Origin: a virus
DNA length: 41,277 nt
Virus record (IMG/VR): IMGVR_UViG_3300033571_023157
Coordinates: 1 to 41,277 of that record
Direction: 5' to 3' (one strand)
Of this stretch, positions 39,492 through 41,277 are shown piece by piece (position 1 is the stretch's first letter; every line of letters begins with the position of its first letter). The notes below the pieces were generated by a model, which was given only the letters and a program-made list of their open reading frames with translations, was not told the DNA's origin and ran no database searches. The position numbers and the translations under genes are program-made.

Positions 39492-39512
39492 TTGTGGTGG
39501 ATTTTTTATTAT

Positions 39513-40133
39513 TTAATCTTCAAATTCGTTATGGTCTTCGGTAAACTCCATTTCTGAAATATCCGATTCTAGTATTTCAGAATCGTTTTCTAATTCCTCA
39601 ACGTGTTCAAACGTTTCTGTTGCAACCTCAACAACCTCAATTCTTTTCGATTTCTCAAACTGTTTTAACTTATCTTTGATTCCTTCAAATGGAAGTGGTG
39701 ACATTATATTGAAATCAACGATTTTATATTGTAAGTCTTTCATTCTGTTGTAAATACTCATCTCAATCAAATCGTACATTTTTTCGGTCAATACAGGTAG
39801 ATTCATAGCTTTATCCATGTCACGGAAAACTAATGTATCTTTTACTACAAAAACGTCATTGTTCTTTCTATTGTAAGCACTCACGTAAACACGTAATGTA
39901 ACGGTGTCAATGTTTTCAAACGTGACCTTTTCAAGTTCTGCAACTGAAAGTCTTTCAAACACCATACTTCTAACTGAGTCGGTTTTGTAGCGTTTGGATG
40001 TACGCGTTAATTCTGCTAAGTTATTACCTATCGACTTGTAAGTAAATTTTGACTTTGTTTCATCTGAAAGCGGTGCATAGTCGGACTGACTAATAATCGT
40101 TTTCTCTCCAATCTTCATTTTTTCTAAATACAT
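39513..40133 (-). CDS. Unknown minus-strand protein
   Basis: About 206 residues from the ATG at 40133 (MYLEKMKIGEKTIISQSD). An in-frame GTG at 40160 overlaps the -7 box and is rejected; the ATG at 40118 is another option. The first 100 residues are mixed alpha/beta (GNNLAELTRTSKRYKTDSVRS, TVTLRVYVSAYN). The C-terminal 60 residues are strongly acidic (EHVEELENDSEILESD). It stands alone beside the repeat-rich noncoding region, the position of a replication initiator or regulator, but no such domain is visible. Confidence 0.55.
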   Translation of the reverse strand: MYLEKMKIGEKTIISQSDYAPLSDETKSKFTYKSIGNNLAELTRTSKRYKTDSVRSMVFERLSVAELEKVTFENIDTVTLRVYVSAYNRKNNDVFVVKDTLVFRDMDKAMNLPVLTEKMYDLIEMSIYNRMKDLQYKIVDFNIMSPLPFEGIKDKLKQFEKSKRIEVVEVATETFEHVEELENDSEILESDISEMEFTEDHNEFED

Positions 40134-40159
40134 CTTAAAATTTTTAAACGTTAATAGCA

Positions 40160-40167
40160 CAAATATA
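40160..40167 (-). promoter_or_regulatory. Candidate -7 box of the minus-strand gene
   Basis: The minus strand reads TATATTTG with a predicted start near 40153, 20 bases before the ATG at 40133. The surrounding AT-rich sequence makes chance matches likely. Confidence 0.35.
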
Positions 40168-40480
40168 TAATTTAAAATTTAATTTATTATTTTTAAATCA
40201 ATAAAAATTATTCAAAATTAATTTTAAACGTTTTAAAATAATATATTTTTAACTAATAGCGTTTTGAAATAATACAAATTAATAAATTTTTAAATATATT
40301 TTTCTAATTATTTTATCTGTTTTGATGCAATAATAATTTAATAATGTTTAAAATAATTTCAATTAAATTATATTTTTAAAATAACATATTGATATTTTCA
40401 TTTTTAAATATTTTTATCGTATTTAATTACGTATTATATTTAATTAATATAATTTAAACCTATTAAAATAATAATCAAAA
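40168..40480. other. Extremely AT-rich noncoding segment
   Basis: No gene. Almost every base is A or T, with many TTTAAAAT and AATTTAAT strings. It lies next to the GCAACAAA repeats and could be a DNA-unwinding element. Confidence 0.6.
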
Positions 40481-40484
40481 TTCA

Positions 40485-40830
40485 TTTGCAACAAAATTCT
40501 GTTGCAAAACAACAAAAATAAATACGCTTTGATGCACGTTAAACCCTTACACAATAAGACTTTCAATAAATTTGCAACAAAACAACGTAAATTTCAAGGT
40601 AGATATATATATAGACATATAAATATATACAACAAAATAAAAACTCCTATATATCTATATATGTATATATAGTAAATATGTTGTTGTTTTGTTGCAAATC
40701 TTTCGGAAATCCAATAGCAGTAAAGGATTCAGTAAGCAACAAAAATTTTTTAGACCGTTGCTAAATTGAAAATTCTGTTGCAAATATTTTTAAATGTTTG
40801 TTTATCAATGCGTTAACGTGCAACAAAATT
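40485..40830. other. Candidate replication origin with GCAACAAA repeats
   Basis: No gene. The core GCAACAAA or its complement TTTGTTGC (with near matches) recurs: TTTGCAACAAAA at 40485, GTTGCAAAAC at 40501, TTTGCAACAAAACAAC at 40571, its inverted copy at 40683-40698, GCAACAAAAA near 40735, CTGTTGCAAA near 40775, GCAACAAAATT at 40820. AAAATTCTGTTGCAAA occurs twice (40493 and 40769). The inverted 16-mer pair encloses about 96 bases dominated by TATATA. Iterons beside an AT-rich segment and replication genes fit an origin; integrase arm sites are an alternative. Confidence 0.45.
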
Positions 40831-41277
40831 AACAACACAACGAATGCCACGTAATTAACCACGATTTACAGCATACCAGAATACCAAATCAACCAGACTT
40901 ACAAATCACAGAGCATCATTACCCTACAATTCACAGCACCAAACACTCATGTAATTCACACTAACCACTTAAACATACCAGATAATCATTTAAAACGTAA
41001 TTATTCAAGAACTAAACGCATACTCACGATATACGAAAAACATATTGAATTTTAATTCTGACGCATTATAACTATGTAAGTAATACAATCTATTAACTTA
41101 ATACATTTAAAGTTCTTAAATCAAATAAAAACAATATGTATTTAATTTAACTAATCTTATTTAATAGTTTGTGTGTTATTTTTTGTTACTAATAACATGT
41201 TATTTTGACAGCGTTAACGTCTCGTAACTTAAAGGTACTCCGACAGTTAGGTTCAGAATAGTCAAAATATGCGAAGC
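40831..41277. other. Noncoding, C-rich strand then AT-rich end
   Basis: No gene recognised on either strand. 40861-40990 is poor in G on the plus strand (CATACCAGA occurs twice, AATTCACA twice). A perfect 14-bp palindrome AATAACATGTTATT lies at 41191-41204, and CGTTAACG recurs at 40811 and 41212. The last 60 bases are richer in GC, possibly the edge of another feature. Confidence 0.5.

Noticed and set aside
40134-40160. GTG start of the last minus-strand gene
   Set aside because: It coincides with the -7 box, so it would not be in the transcript.
1-41277. Mu-like transposition, integration or packaging genes
   Set aside because: Despite the Mu-type tail, no DDE transposase, MuB-type ATPase, integrase, terminase or repressor of the Mu kind was found on either strand.

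Overview
The window is part of a tailed-phage genome (free phage or prophage) from a member of the Bacteroidota, most likely a flavobacterial host. The support is direct. The DNA is very AT-rich. Starts carry A-rich leaders rather than strong Shine-Dalgarno sequences. Candidate promoters match the Bacteroidota pattern TTTG-N18/19-TAnnTTTG. The gene content is phage structure, lysis and replication. The tail is contractile and Mu-like (sheath, tube, gpN, gp44, gp45, gp46, gp47 and gp48-type proteins). The head is lambda-like (gpW-type, portal B, ClpP-type protease, gpD decoration, gpE capsid, FII-type joiner). No terminase, integrase, transposase or replicative DNA polymerase is visible, so the window does not cover the whole genome.

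Layout. 1-2777 is a minus-strand accessory block: a truncated leucine-rich-repeat protein, an asparagine-synthetase-like protein, a GT-A-type glycosyltransferase and a 59-residue membrane protein. 2885-14450 is the plus-strand tail module, including a tail assembly chaperone with a canonical -1 slippery heptamer. 14482-19314 is the head module, interrupted by a small minus-strand ribbon-helix-helix gene. 19334-21257 is a minus-strand island (small protein, HNH endonuclease, membrane coiled-coil protein, tRNA-Phe, unknown protein) that contains two related inverted-repeat elements with compensatory stem changes. 21315-24918 returns to the plus strand with head-completion, tail-terminator-like and fibre genes. 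24915-28691 holds lysis and small accessory genes: holin-like proteins, a candidate unimolecular spanin, an M15 endolysin with tiny membrane peptides at both flanks, and a PAPS-reductase-like gene broken at a T8 run.

28886-31065 is a minus-strand RecT/RecE-type recombination operon. Across divergent promoters, 31190-39440 is a plus-strand replication operon: HTH protein, SSB, SF2 helicase, VRR-NUC nuclease, primase-helicase and a coiled-coil protein. A minus-strand gene of unknown function follows, and then about 1.1 kb without genes. That last stretch has an extremely AT-rich segment next to a cluster of GCAACAAA/TTTGTTGC repeats, the best candidate for a replication origin.

How the genes work together. 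Four promoter-like sequences share an unusual TTAAAAATAA-type spacer and head separate transcription units, which suggests coordinated control. The convergent operons are separated by hairpin terminators that work in both directions. RecE/RecT, SSB, the helicases and the primase form the DNA-replication and recombination set. The tail and head genes build a myovirus particle. The spanin, M15 peptidase and small membrane proteins form the lysis set.
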